A stretch of 39,039 nt of DNA from the NCBI GenBank assembly GCA_964646585.1, contig CAZYEY010000260.1, positions 1 through 39,039 of the forward strand, read 5' to 3'. The notes beneath the pieces are model-generated. The model saw nothing but the letters and a program-made list of their open reading frames with translations, was not told where the DNA came from and ran no database searches. The position numbers and the translations under genes were made by a program. Below, piece by piece: positions 24,821-33,450 of this stretch (position 1 is the stretch's first letter; each line of letters begins with the position of its first letter). The DNA is from PFJX01 sp964646585 (lineage in GTDB: Bacteria; Pseudomonadota; Gammaproteobacteria; Burkholderiales; Thiobacillaceae).

Positions 24821-25510
24821 ATGGGCGCAATCGCGACCGCCTTGCAAGCTTGCCGGGACAGGATCGCCACCGCCTGTGCCGCCTCGGGACGAGGTCCCGA
24901 TTGTGCCCGGCTCATCGCGGTGAGCAAGACCTTTCCTGTCGAGGCCATCCTGGAGGCACACCTGGCCGGCCAATCCTGTTTTGGCGAAAGCTACGTCCAG
25001 GAAGCCCTGCCCAAGCTCGACGCCCTGGCCCATCTGCCCCTGGAATGGCATTTCATCGGCCCCCTGCAAAGCAACAAGACCCGTCCCGTGGCCGAGCGTT
25101 TCCACTGGGTCCACGGCGTGGATCGGGACAAGATCGCGCACCGGCTCGCCGAACAGCGGCCGGCCCATCTGCCTCCCTTGAACGTCTGCGTCCAGGTGAA
25201 CGTCAGCGGCGAGGCCAGCAAGAGCGGTGTCCCCCCGGAAGAGGCGCTGGCGCTGGCGGGCCTGGTGGCCGGTCTGCCCCGGCTGCGGCTGCGGGGATTC
25301 ATGGCCATCCCCGAGCCCACCCCAGACCACGCCCTGCGCCAGGCGCGCTTTCGCGTCCTCGCCGATCTTCTTGCTCAGGCCCGGCGTGCCGGGCTGGACT
25401 TGGACACCCTCTCCATGGGCATGTCCGACGACATGGAAGATGCAATCCTGGAAGGTGCGACAATGGTGCGGGTGGGCACCGCCATCTTCGGTGCCCGGCA
25501 TTACCCATAG
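24821..25510 (+). CDS. yggS: YggS-family PLP homeostasis protein
   Basis: The 229-residue protein is a single TIM-barrel fold-type III PLP protein without known catalysis; it buffers pyridoxal phosphate. Signs are the Lys site LIAVSKTFPVEAI, the SCFGESYVQEALPKLDAL region, WHFIGPLQSNKTRPVAE, the SGEASKSGV loop, and LSMGMSDDMEDAI for phosphate binding near the end. It heads the run yggS-proC-yggT-yggU, conserved across Proteobacteria. Confidence 0.95.
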   Translation: MGAIATALQACRDRIATACAASGRGPDCARLIAVSKTFPVEAILEAHLAGQSCFGESYVQEALPKLDALAHLPLEWHFIGPLQSNKTRPVAERFHWVHGVDRDKIAHRLAEQRPAHLPPLNVCVQVNVSGEASKSGVPPEEALALAGLVAGLPRLRLRGFMAIPEPTPDHALRQARFRVLADLLAQARRAGLDLDTLSMGMSDDMEDAILEGATMVRVGTAIFGARHYP

Positions 25511-25528
25511 AACTTCAGGAACCACATC

Positions 25529-26338
25529 ATGAAACTAGGCTTCATCGGGGGCGGCAACATGGCCGCCGCCATGGTCGGAGGATTGCTCAGGAAGGGCTTC
25601 GCCGCCGACTCCATCGTCGTGGCAGAACCCCTGGCCGAGCGCCGGTCCTGGCTGGCCCAGCAGTTCGGCGTGACAGTGGAGGAAAGCGCCGCCGAGTCGC
25701 TGGACGCCGACGTGGTGGTGCTCGCGGTGAAGCCTCAGCAGCTTGCCGCCCTCCTGCGTGGGCTGTCGAAGCCGCGCCCGGAACAACTGGTGCTCTCCAT
25801 CGCCGCCGGCGTGCGGGCCGGGGACATCTCCCGCTGGCTGGGCAACCATCCCGCCGTGGCCCGGGCCATGCCCAACACGCCGGCCTTGGTGGGGGCGGGC
25901 ATGGCCGGCCTGTACGCCCTGCCCGGCGTGAGCCAGGCCCAGAAGGACCAGGCAAGCCGCATCATGGAGGCCGTGGGCCAGGCCGTCTGGGTGGAGCATG
26001 AAGCCCAGATCGATGCGGTCACCGCCGTCTCCGGCAGCGGGCCGGCCTACGTCTTCTATCTCATCGAAGCACTGGAGGAGGCCGGCGTCCAGTTGGGTCT
26101 GCCGGCGGAAACCGCCCGGCTGCTCACCCTGCAAACCTTCTTTGGCGCCGCCGCCCTGGCCATCAAGGACCAGTCTCCTCCGGCCGAATTACGGGCGCGG
26201 GTGACCTCCAAGGGCGGCACCACCGAGCGAGGCATCCTGGCCCTGGAGGCAGCCGGCGTGAAGCAGGCCATCGCCCGGGCGGCGCGGGCCGCCGCCGAGC
26301 GCGGCCGGGAACTGGGCGACTTGCTGGGCAAAGACTGA
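25529..26338 (+). CDS. proC: Pyrroline-5-carboxylate reductase
   Basis: This 269-residue cytosolic enzyme makes proline from pyrroline-5-carboxylate with NAD(P)H. The Rossmann motif is MKLGFIGGGNMAAAMVGGLL at the N-terminus. VVLAVKPQQ and ARAMPNTPALVGAG follow, then the substrate-binding stretch AVSGSGPAYVFYLIEAL and the C-terminal SKGGTTERGILALEAAG. Length is typical. It overlaps the yggT start (TGATG), and the operon links proline synthesis with PLP homeostasis as elsewhere. Confidence 0.97.
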   Translation: MKLGFIGGGNMAAAMVGGLLRKGFAADSIVVAEPLAERRSWLAQQFGVTVEESAAESLDADVVVLAVKPQQLAALLRGLSKPRPEQLVLSIAAGVRAGDISRWLGNHPAVARAMPNTPALVGAGMAGLYALPGVSQAQKDQASRIMEAVGQAVWVEHEAQIDAVTAVSGSGPAYVFYLIEALEEAGVQLGLPAETARLLTLQTFFGAAALAIKDQSPPAELRARVTSKGGTTERGILALEAAGVKQAIARAARAAAERGRELGDLLGKD

Positions 26339-26916
26339 TGTTCGCCGACGCCGCCCAATTCCTCCTGCGCACGCTGTTCGATCTGCTGGCCTGCGCCTTC
26401 TTCCTGCGCTTCTGGATGCAGTGGGCGCGGGTGCCCTTCCGCAATCCCTTTGCCCAGTTCGTGGTCAAGGTGACGGATTTCGCGGTGCGCCCCCTGCGCC
26501 GGCTCGTCCCGGGCTTGTTGGGCCTGGACTGGGCCAGTCTGGTCCTGTTCTTCCTGGCCGAAGTGCTCATGGTACTGAGCGTGCACTGGGTCGCGGGGTA
26601 TCCTTTCGCCCTGGCGGGCACTGCGGTGCTGCCGGGATTCCTGTTGCTGGCCCTGGCTTCGGCCCTGCGCCTGGCCTTGTATGTGTTGATCGGGTTCGTC
26701 CTCATCCAGGCCATCCTGTCCTGGATCAATCCCTTCTCGCCCCTCGCCCCGGTGTTCTACGCCCTGGCCCGCCCGGTGCTCGCGCCCTTTCAGAAGCGGG
26801 TGCCGCCTCTGGGCGGGGTGGACGTCACCCCCCTGGTGGCCCTCGTCGTCATCCAGTTGCTCCTGATCGCCCCCGTTTCGGCCCTGGAACGCTACGCCAT
26901 CGGTCTGGTGCGGTGA
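26338..26916 (+). CDS. yggT: YggT-family membrane protein
   Basis: The 192-residue inner-membrane protein contains two YggT repeats, each a pair of helices. The first has FFLRFWMQWARVPFRNPFAQ and the second LIQAILSWINPFSPLAPVFY, followed by RPVLAPFQKRVPPLGGVDVTPL, the family signature. YggT proteins have been linked to cation homeostasis and osmotic tolerance, but the mechanism is not established. It overlaps proC by one base and the next gene by four (GTGA). Confidence 0.92.
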   Translation: MFADAAQFLLRTLFDLLACAFFLRFWMQWARVPFRNPFAQFVVKVTDFAVRPLRRLVPGLLGLDWASLVLFFLAEVLMVLSVHWVAGYPFALAGTAVLPGFLLLALASALRLALYVLIGFVLIQAILSWINPFSPLAPVFYALARPVLAPFQKRVPPLGGVDVTPLVALVVIQLLLIAPVSALERYAIGLVR

Positions 26917-27206
26917 CCGACTGGTTGCGTACCTGTGGCGCGGGGGTGGAGATCGCCCTGCACATCCAACCCGGCGCGGCCCGCAACGAACTGGCAGGGC
27001 TCCACGGTGAATGCCTGAAGGTGCGGATCGCGGCCCGGGCGGTGGAGGGCGCCGCCAACGAAGCCCTGATGGAATTCCTCGCCGGATGCCTTGGCTTGGC
27101 GCGGAAGGAGGTTAGAATCCTGCGTGGTCAAAAATCCCGTCGCAAGGTGGTCTGGGCCGCGACCAGCCCGGAGGAAGCAAAGAGACGGCTATTGGGAGTT
27201 ACCTGA
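26913..27206 (+). CDS. yggU: DUF167/YggU-family protein
   Basis: The 97-residue cytosolic protein has the DUF167 core: IALHIQPGAARNELAGLHGE, LKVRIAARAVEGAANEALM and VRILRGQKSRRKVVW. Function is unknown. The start is a GTG at 26913 overlapping the yggT stop, and the stop TGA overlaps the next ATG by one base, so it is coupled at both ends. Confidence 0.92.
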   Translation: MTDWLRTCGAGVEIALHIQPGAARNELAGLHGECLKVRIAARAVEGAANEALMEFLAGCLGLARKEVRILRGQKSRRKVVWAATSPEEAKRRLLGVT

Positions 27207-29164
27207 TGAATTACGGTCTGGAAAGCGGCATCACCCGGTTCAAGAACCGACGGGACCGGCTGGTCAAGGTGATTTCGGCCTACAAGGAATGGCTGGAGAA
27301 CTATACCGAGGCCGAGCCCGAGCTTCTGCTGCGCTTATACGACCTCACCGAGAACCTGAAGCGGGATCGGCTCATGGTGGCTTTCGTCGCCGAGTTCAGC
27401 CGTGGCAAGACCGAGCTCATCAATGCCCTGTTCTTCTCCGATTTCAAGCAGCGTCTGCTCCCCTCGGACGCTGGCCGCACCACCATGTGTCCGACGGAGA
27501 TCTACTACGACGCGGATACCGAGCCGTACATTCGCCTGCTGCCCATCGAGACCCGCTTTCGCGACGACAGCATCAACGCGCTGAAGCGGCTGCCCGTGGA
27601 ATGGAGCACCATCAAGCTGGATGTCACCGATCCCGACGCCATGGTCACCGCCATGCGCAAGCTGGCGGAAACCAAGATCGTCTTCAAGGTGGAGGCTCGC
27701 GCCCTGGGTCTGTGGGATGAGAACGATCCCAACCTGGGCTACATGGTGAAGGACCAGGACCGGGTGGAGATCCCCGCCTGGCGTTACGCCATGATCAACT
27801 ACCCCCACCCCTTGCTGGAGTCGGGCCTGGCCATCCTCGATACCCCCGGCCTCAACGCCATGGGGGCGGAACCGGAACTGACCATCTCCGCCATCCCCAA
27901 CGCCCACGCCCTGCTTTTCCTGCTGGCCACCGACACCGGGGTCACCCAGTCCGACTTCGAGATCTGGAACAAGTGGGTTTCCAAGCACGCCAGCCAGCAT
28001 TACGCCGTGCTGAACAAGATCGACATGCTCTGGGACGACCTCAAGACCCCGGAGGAGATCGGCCGCACCATCCAGCGCCAGATCGAATCCACCGCCACCC
28101 AGCTCAACATCTCCCCCGCCAGCGTCATGGCCATCTCCGCCCAGAAAGCCCTGGTGGGCAAGATCCGGGGCGACCAGGACCTGCTCAAGCGTTCCGGCAT
28201 CCAGGCTCTGGAGGTCATGCTGGCCCGGGAGATCATCCCCTCCCGGGAAAAGATCATGCGGGAATCCGTCACCCGGGAGGTGGGGCCCCTCCTGACCGAG
28301 GCCCGGGAAACCGCCCACAACCGCATCCAGGCCGCCCGCCAGAATCTCCTCGACCTCCAGGCCCTGTCCGGCAAGAACCAGCAGATCGTGGGCCAGATGC
28401 GGGAAAAGATGCTCTACGACAAGCAGGTCTACGACGAAACCACCCGCAACTTCAACGTCACCCGCAAGGTGGTGGCCCAGCAGGGCTGGGAACTGCTGGC
28501 CCGGCTGGACGACGACCGCATGGACAAGATCATCGAGGAGTCCATGATGGCCATCAACGACAGCTGGACCACCGCCGGCCTCATCAAGGGCATGCACCTC
28601 CTGATCCGCCGCATGGGGGCGGAATTCGACTTCGCCCACCAACAGTGCGGCGGCATCAAGCAACTCCTCAACTCCGCCTACCAGCGCTTCCATGAGATTC
28701 ATGGCCTGGAGAAGATGGACCCGCCGGTGCTGGACCTGTCCCGCTACCGCGCCCGCCTGGACGAACTGATGGTGAGCACTCAGGAATTCTGTTCCGATCC
28801 GCTCAACATCATGTTGGAGAAGCGGTTCATGGTGAAGAAGTTCTACATCGCCCTGGTGACCCAGGCGCGCATCCTGTTCCAGCAGGTGCGCATCGAGACG
28901 GAAACCTGGCTGCGACTGACCCTGGATCCCATCGTGGTGCGCATCACTGAGCACAAGGCCCAGCTGGAGCACCGGCTGGAGAACCTGAACAAGGTCCACG
29001 CCAACCTGGGTTCGATCCAGGAGCGCAGCGCCACGGTGAGCAAGGAAATCGTCAAGATCAAGCACCAGGTGGACCAGATCGAGGCCATCGCCAAGGAGTT
29101 TTCCCTGCTCACCGGCATCTCCTTCCGCGCCCTGGGCGACGAATCCGCCGCGCCCGCCGCCTGA
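27206..29164 (+). CDS. Dynamin-like large GTPase
   Basis: The 652-residue protein has an N-terminal helical lead, then a GTPase domain. Its P-loop reads AEFSRGKT (62-69), where the usual first Gly is Ala; G3 is DTPGLN from about 212 and G4 is NKID at about 270. The long C-terminal half is alpha-helical with coiled-coil-like segments (about 355-430 and 590-640), as in bacterial dynamin-like proteins that remodel or guard membranes. The SRGKTELINAL form resembles proteobacterial homologues next to yggS-proC genes. It overlaps yggU by one base. No second dynamin partner gene lies beside it. Cellular role is not established. Confidence 0.88.
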   Translation: MNYGLESGITRFKNRRDRLVKVISAYKEWLENYTEAEPELLLRLYDLTENLKRDRLMVAFVAEFSRGKTELINALFFSDFKQRLLPSDAGRTTMCPTEIYYDADTEPYIRLLPIETRFRDDSINALKRLPVEWSTIKLDVTDPDAMVTAMRKLAETKIVFKVEARALGLWDENDPNLGYMVKDQDRVEIPAWRYAMINYPHPLLESGLAILDTPGLNAMGAEPELTISAIPNAHALLFLLATDTGVTQSDFEIWNKWVSKHASQHYAVLNKIDMLWDDLKTPEEIGRTIQRQIESTATQLNISPASVMAISAQKALVGKIRGDQDLLKRSGIQALEVMLAREIIPSREKIMRESVTREVGPLLTEARETAHNRIQAARQNLLDLQALSGKNQQIVGQMREKMLYDKQVYDETTRNFNVTRKVVAQQGWELLARLDDDRMDKIIEESMMAINDSWTTAGLIKGMHLLIRRMGAEFDFAHQQCGGIKQLLNSAYQRFHEIHGLEKMDPPVLDLSRYRARLDELMVSTQEFCSDPLNIMLEKRFMVKKFYIALVTQARILFQQVRIETETWLRLTLDPIVVRITEHKAQLEHRLENLNKVHANLGSIQERSATVSKEIVKIKHQVDQIEAIAKEFSLLTGISFRALGDESAAPAA

Positions 29165-29174
29165 TCCCTCGCTA

Positions 29175-29195
29175 CCCGGCCATCCGGGCAGTTTT
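29175..29195 (+). terminator. Possible weak terminator between the GTPase gene and rng
   Basis: CCCGG (29175-29179), loop CCAT and CCGGG (29184-29188) are followed by CAGTTTT. The stem is only five pairs and the T-run is offset by three bases, so this is a weak candidate in the convergent gap. Confidence 0.4.
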
Positions 29196-29200
29196 CCTCC

Positions 29201-30652
29201 TCAGAGCAGGATGATGTCGTACTGCTCCTGACTGAACAGACTTTCCACTTGCAGCGACACCGGCTTGCCGATGAAGTCGGATAGCTGGGCCAGGCTCTGG
29301 GATTCCTCGTCCAGGAACAGGTCGATGACCGTCTGGGAGGCCATGATGCGGTACTCTCGGGCGTTGAACTGACGCGCTTCCCGCATCAGGGCCCGCAGGA
29401 TCTCGTAGCAAATGGTCTGGGCGGTCTTGATCTGGCCCCGGCCCTGGCAGGTGGGGCAGGGTTCGCACAATACCCGGGTCAGGCTCTCCCGCGTGCGCTT
29501 GCGGGTCATCTCCACCAGGCCCAGGGAAGTGAAGCCGTTGATGGTCATTCGGGTGCGGTCCCGGGCCAGGGCCTTGGACAATTCCGCCAGCACGGCGGCC
29601 TTGTGTTCCTGGCTGTCCATGTCGATGAAGTCCAGGATGATGATGCCGCCCAGGTTCCGCAGCCGCAGCTGCCGGGCGATAGTCTGGGCCGCCTCCAGGT
29701 TGGTCTTGAAAATGGTCTCGTCGAAGGAGCGGCCGCTGGTGAAGCTGCCGGTGTTCACGTCGATCGTGGTCAGGGCTTCGGTCTGGTCCACGATGAGGTA
29801 GCCCCCGGACTTCAGGTCCACCCGCCGCCCCAGAGCTTTCTCGATCTCGTCTTCAACGCCGTAGAGGTCGAAAAGGGGGCGCTCGGCCGCGTAGTGGCTG
29901 ATCTTGCCTGCCACGTTGCGGGTGAACTCCGAGGCGAAGGCCTCCATGCGCTGGAAGGTCTCCCGGGAATCCACCAGGATGCGGGTGGTCTCCGAGGTGG
30001 AAAAATCCCGCAACACCCGGTGAGCCAGGTCCAGTTCCTGATAGATCAAAGCCGGGCCGGGCCGGTTTTCCGAGCGGGCCTGGATGGCATCCCACAGGGT
30101 GTGCAGGTACTCCACGTCGGCGGCCAGCTCGGCGTCCTCGGCCATATGGGCCATGGTGCGGATGATGAAGCCGCCGTGCTGGTCCTGGGGCAGCACCCGG
30201 GTCAGGCGCTCCCTGAGCAGTTCCCGCTCGCTTTCATCCTCGATCTTCTGGGAAATGCCGATACGGGTCTCCTGGGGCAGATAGACGAGAAAGCGGCCAG
30301 CCATGCTGATCTGGGTGGACAGCCGGGCCCCCTTGGCGCCGATGGGATCCTTGATGACCTGCACCAGGATGCTCTGGCCCTCGTGCAGCACCTTCTCGAT
30401 GGGACGTGGGCAGTTGTCGCAGCGAGCCTCGACGATGTCGCCCACATGCAGGAAGGCGGCCCGGTCCAGGCCAATGTCGATGAAGGCCGACTGCATGCCC
30501 GGCAGCACCCGGCTCACCCTGCCCAGATAGACGTTGCCCACCAGGCCGCGCTGGCTGGTGCGCTCGATATGCAGTTCCTGCACCGCCCCCAGGTAGATGA
30601 CCGCGACCCGGGTTTCCTGGGGGGTCACGTTGATGAGGATTTCCTCGCTCAT
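29201..30652 (-). CDS. rng: Ribonuclease G
   Basis: This 483-residue endoribonuclease acts in 5' maturation of 16S rRNA and mRNA turnover. An S1 domain lies near residues 37-125 (GNVYLGRVSRVLPGMQSAFI). Catalytic Mg2+ residues are in TTIDVNTGSFTSG and IIILDFIDMD, and the Zn-link Cys are in CEPCPTCQGRG. The protein lacks the long C-terminal scaffold of RNase E, so it is RNase G. Its start overlaps the maf stop by four bases (ATGA), the common maf-rng pair. Confidence 0.96.
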   Translation of the reverse strand: MSEEILINVTPQETRVAVIYLGAVQELHIERTSQRGLVGNVYLGRVSRVLPGMQSAFIDIGLDRAAFLHVGDIVEARCDNCPRPIEKVLHEGQSILVQVIKDPIGAKGARLSTQISMAGRFLVYLPQETRIGISQKIEDESERELLRERLTRVLPQDQHGGFIIRTMAHMAEDAELAADVEYLHTLWDAIQARSENRPGPALIYQELDLAHRVLRDFSTSETTRILVDSRETFQRMEAFASEFTRNVAGKISHYAAERPLFDLYGVEDEIEKALGRRVDLKSGGYLIVDQTEALTTIDVNTGSFTSGRSFDETIFKTNLEAAQTIARQLRLRNLGGIIILDFIDMDSQEHKAAVLAELSKALARDRTRMTINGFTSLGLVEMTRKRTRESLTRVLCEPCPTCQGRGQIKTAQTICYEILRALMREARQFNAREYRIMASQTVIDLFLDEESQSLAQLSDFIGKPVSLQVESLFSQEQYDIILL

Positions 30653-31257
30653 AGGATGTCGAAGCCCACGGATCTCAGTAATTCGGATGTCTCGTAGAGG
30701 GGCAGTCCCATGACGCCGGAATAACTGCCTGAGAGATGTTCGATGAACAGGGCCGCCCGCCCCTGGATACCGTAGCCGCCAGCCTTGTCGAGGCCCTCGC
30801 GGCCGGCCACGTAGGCCCGGATTTCCGCCTCGGCGAGGGTCTTGAAGGTCACCACGCTTTCCGACAACACCACTTCCAGTTTTCCCATGTGGGCTGCGGC
30901 GACGGCGGTGAACACGCTGTGGGCGCGTCCGGAGTAGCGGCGCAACATGGCCTCAGCCTCCGCCGCGTCGGCGGGCTTGCCCAGCAGGTGGCCGTCCAGG
31001 GTCACCGTGGTGTCCGCAGCCAGGATGGGCCAAGGGGGCAGGCGGCGGCGGACCTGGGCGATGACGCCGGCAGCCGCCTTCATGCGCGCCAGGCGCTGCA
31101 CGTAATCCCCGGCGGGCTCGCCGGGATAGGGTGTCTCGTCCACGTCGGCGCGGCCGGGGGCAGTGCGCAATGGCAGAACGGTGGGCCCCAGGCCCACCTG
31201 ACGCAGCAGCTCCAGCCGACGCGGCGACTGTGATGCAAGAAACAGTGATTTCGGCAT
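30649..31257 (-). CDS. maf: Maf-family nucleoside triphosphate pyrophosphatase
   Basis: The 202-residue cytosolic enzyme removes non-canonical or excess nucleotides by cleaving NTP to NMP and diphosphate. FLASQSPRRLELLRQVGLG opens the protein, with ILAADTTVTLDGHLLGKP in the middle (catalytic Asp in ADT) and DKAGGYGIQGRAALFIEHL near the end. The start is the ATG at 31257, with a poor ribosome site. A longer frame upstream only shadows hslV. It overlaps rng. The 212 bases between this start and the hslV stop hold no gene. Confidence 0.95.
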   Translation of the reverse strand: MPKSLFLASQSPRRLELLRQVGLGPTVLPLRTAPGRADVDETPYPGEPAGDYVQRLARMKAAAGVIAQVRRRLPPWPILAADTTVTLDGHLLGKPADAAEAEAMLRRYSGRAHSVFTAVAAAHMGKLEVVLSESVVTFKTLAEAEIRAYVAGREGLDKAGGYGIQGRAALFIEHLSGSYSGVMGLPLYETSELLRSVGFDIL

Positions 31258-31469
31258 GACTGATGAGTGTAACGGGTTGCCATTCAACGTCGACGCCAAC
31301 ACGCGACGGATGATTCTCGGAAAAGCGAAAAAACCGCGTTGACCATGGATTCTGCTTTCCTGCCCGCTGCGCAAGGGCCGCAACACGAAAATGGGTGCAT
31401 CGGTCTGCCGCTGGGCGGGCTTGAAGTTTCGACACCATGCCCGGCAGAGGGAGCTGGCAAAGCGCCAGC

Positions 31470-32009
31470 TCAGGAGGTGAGGGCTTCCAGGGTGAGGTTG
31501 CGGTTGGTGTAGATGCACAGGTCGGCGGCGATGCCCATGGCTTCCCGGATGATGCGCTCCGGGTCCATGTCCGTATGCTCCAGCAGGGCCCGGGCGGCGG
31601 ACTGGGCATAAGCGCCGCCGCTGCCGATGGCGGCGATGCCCTGCTCGGGTTCCAGCACGTCGCCGGCGCCGGTGATGATGAGGGTGCCGGTCCTGTCGGC
31701 CACCGCCAGCATGGCTTCCAGGCGGCGCAGCATGCGGTCGGTGCGCCAGTCCTTGGCCAGTTCCACGGCGCTGCGCACCAGGTGGCCCTGGTGCTTTTCC
31801 AGCTTGGCCTCGAAGCGTTCGAACAGGGTGAACGCGTCGGCGGTACCGCCGGCGAAACCGGCCAGGATGCGGTCCTGGTAGAGCCGTCGCACCTTGCGGG
31901 CGCCAGCCTTGATGACGATGTTGCCCAGGGTGACCTGGCCGTCCCCGCCCATGGCCACGGACTCGCCGCGCCGCACCGAGAGGATGGTGGTGCCGTGGAA
32001 CTGTTCCAT
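31470..32009 (-). CDS. hslV: HslV ATP-dependent protease, proteolytic subunit
   Basis: The 179-residue subunit forms the double hexameric ring of the HslVU protease in the cytosol. The catalytic N-terminal Thr is exposed after removing MEQFHG (HG/TTILSVRRG), a form usual in Betaproteobacteria. The sequence continues GGDGQVTLGN, AGFAGGTADAFTLFERFE, ITGAGDVLEPEQG and GSGGAYAQSAARALLEH. It overlaps the STAS gene stop (TGATG). The ATPase gene hslU normally follows at once, but the next 212 bases hold none and maf comes next. Confidence 0.96.
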   Translation of the reverse strand: MEQFHGTTILSVRRGESVAMGGDGQVTLGNIVIKAGARKVRRLYQDRILAGFAGGTADAFTLFERFEAKLEKHQGHLVRSAVELAKDWRTDRMLRRLEAMLAVADRTGTLIITGAGDVLEPEQGIAAIGSGGAYAQSAARALLEHTDMDPERIIREAMGIAADLCIYTNRNLTLEALTS

Positions 32010-33130
32010 CACGCGCGGGTGCGTCCCTGCACCGTGGCGAACTGGCTGACGCCAACGATCTGGAGCAGGGTGTTCACCAACTCGTTGCCTTCCTTGAAGA
32101 CGACCTTGCCGCCGCCCTGGGAGATCTCGATGAGGGTTTCCAGCAGCAGGCCGACGATGGCGAAATCGATGCGCAAGACCTGGGAGAGATCCACTTCCAC
32201 CAGGGATTTACCCTTGGCGAAGTCCTTCAGGGCCAGCAATTGGCTCTCACTGCCCGGGGCCAGGGTGCCGGAGAGGGGAAAAACGGATCCCGTGGCCGCC
32301 GACAGGGTCTCGGCGGTCGTCCGGCTGGGCAGAGGAAGCGGTTGAACGTAGGAAGGCGGCGAGACCTCGAAGGTGACGGCATAGTCCACTGCCACCCGTT
32401 CAAAATCCTCCTCCTTGCCCAACAGCTGCAGGACTGCCAGGAGCAGAAACCAGCCGGCCTCGGTCAGGCGGCCGCCCTGGCGAGCGGCATCCAGGCGCAC
32501 GGCGAAGCCGGGGCCGCCGATGAGCTCCACCGGCTTCTTCATCTCGTTGAGGCGGAGGATGTCGGCCAGCAGGGCGCGGGCGGTCTCCTCGTCCGGCGAC
32601 TGGGTCTTGGAAAAATCCAGGCGGACGTAGGGGGCCTTTTCGGCATCCTGAAAGAAGCGGGGCTGTTTGACCCGTTCCAGACCGCCATATTTCTCGCCAT
32701 AGCTCATGACCGGAGCAGCCTGAGGTGGCGCACTGGGCTTGCCCCGGGGTGTCCAGGTAGGGGGCGAGCGCTCGAATTTCACCGCGAAATCCACCGCTGC
32801 GTCCTCGAAGGGGGCGGGCTGGTCGCTGGCTTCATAAAGATCGAACAGCATGTACCAGGGCTCGGGGTCGCGACTGTCGGGCTGGTCCAGCAGATAGCGG
32901 TTGAGGAGGGCGGCGGTCTCACCGATCTTGCCATTGGCGTAGAGGACGGCGGCCTCCTCCAGTTCCGGCGCCAGACCGCCCACGGCCTCCTGGACCTCAA
33001 TGCCGGAGTCCGGATCGGCGGCGGGCTGCTTGGCCTGGGTATAGGACGGCCCCGGGCCGAACTCCGGCAGGCTCTCCTTCAGGAAAGCCATCAGATCTTC
33101 TGGTTTGTCCTTGCGGAAGAAGGAAAACAC
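32009..33130 (-). CDS. Two-fold repeated STAS-domain protein
   Basis: The 373-residue cytosolic protein ends in a clear STAS domain (about 285-370), with SLVEVDLSQVLRIDFAIVG and GGGKVVFKEGNELVNTLLQI. Before it lies an internal repeat: PFEDAAVDFAVKFERSPPTW (about 107-126) returns as DFERVAVDYAVTFEVSPPSY (about 242-261), each preceded by a helical block. A second, weaker STAS-like stretch (about 168-215, VELIGGPGFAVRLDAAR) follows the first copy. The gene thus looks like a duplicated helical-plus-STAS unit. The start is a GTG at 33130. It overlaps hslV; function is unknown but similar genes sit before hslV elsewhere, as I recall. Confidence 0.75.
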   Translation of the reverse strand: MFSFFRKDKPEDLMAFLKESLPEFGPGPSYTQAKQPAADPDSGIEVQEAVGGLAPELEEAAVLYANGKIGETAALLNRYLLDQPDSRDPEPWYMLFDLYEASDQPAPFEDAAVDFAVKFERSPPTWTPRGKPSAPPQAAPVMSYGEKYGGLERVKQPRFFQDAEKAPYVRLDFSKTQSPDEETARALLADILRLNEMKKPVELIGGPGFAVRLDAARQGGRLTEAGWFLLLAVLQLLGKEEDFERVAVDYAVTFEVSPPSYVQPLPLPSRTTAETLSAATGSVFPLSGTLAPGSESQLLALKDFAKGKSLVEVDLSQVLRIDFAIVGLLLETLIEISQGGGKVVFKEGNELVNTLLQIVGVSQFATVQGRTRA

Positions 33131-33221
33131 GGCGCTTGCCTACCCCCTTGTGTGGTCCGACGGAAATATTCGCCTCAGCATAACAGAAGCCCGTGACCCT
33201 GGGGGTGAGCCAACTCACTCT

Positions 33222-33440
33222 TCACGGTACCGGATCGTGCCCCCCGGGATGCCAAGGATGACAGCGAAAGACGCGGCGGACAGCCAACCAGGTTCCCTTG
33301 ACGGCGCCGTGTCTTTCGATGGCCTCCCTGGCGTAGTGGGAACAGGTGGGGGTGAAGCGGCACTGGTTGCCCACGAAGGGGGAAAGGGCCAGCTGATACA
33401 GCCGGATCAGGCCGATCAGCAGATGTTGCAGGGGGTTCAT
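33222..33440 (-). CDS. yidD: YidD membrane-protein insertion efficiency factor
   Basis: The 72-residue protein has the YidD signature: a short amphipathic N-terminus (LLIGLIRLYQLALSPFVG), then CRFTPTCSHYAREAIERHG, with VFRCHPWHPGGHDPVP closing. It lies at the inner membrane and helps YidC insertion. The gene usually sits between rnpA and yidC, but here it follows mobA by ten bases, away from that locus. A second copy at the usual locus cannot be excluded. Confidence 0.93.
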   Translation of the reverse strand: MNPLQHLLIGLIRLYQLALSPFVGNQCRFTPTCSHYAREAIERHGAVKGTWLAVRRVFRCHPWHPGGHDPVP

Positions 33441-33450
33441 GGCAGGGCGG

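Noticed and set aside
27335..29065. Long open frame on the minus strand opposite the dynamin-like GTPase gene
   Set aside because: Antisense shadow with the Gly/Val/Leu-rich look of reverse-read coding DNA and no recognisable domain.
31266..31293. Promoter for maf (TCGACG, 16 bases, TACACT on the minus strand)
   Set aside because: It would start transcription almost at the ATG, giving a leaderless message, and the -35 is poor.
31451..31471. Hairpin at the end of hslV as a terminator
   Set aside because: The stem is good (eight pairs) but no T-run follows on the minus strand, and it overlaps the stop codon.
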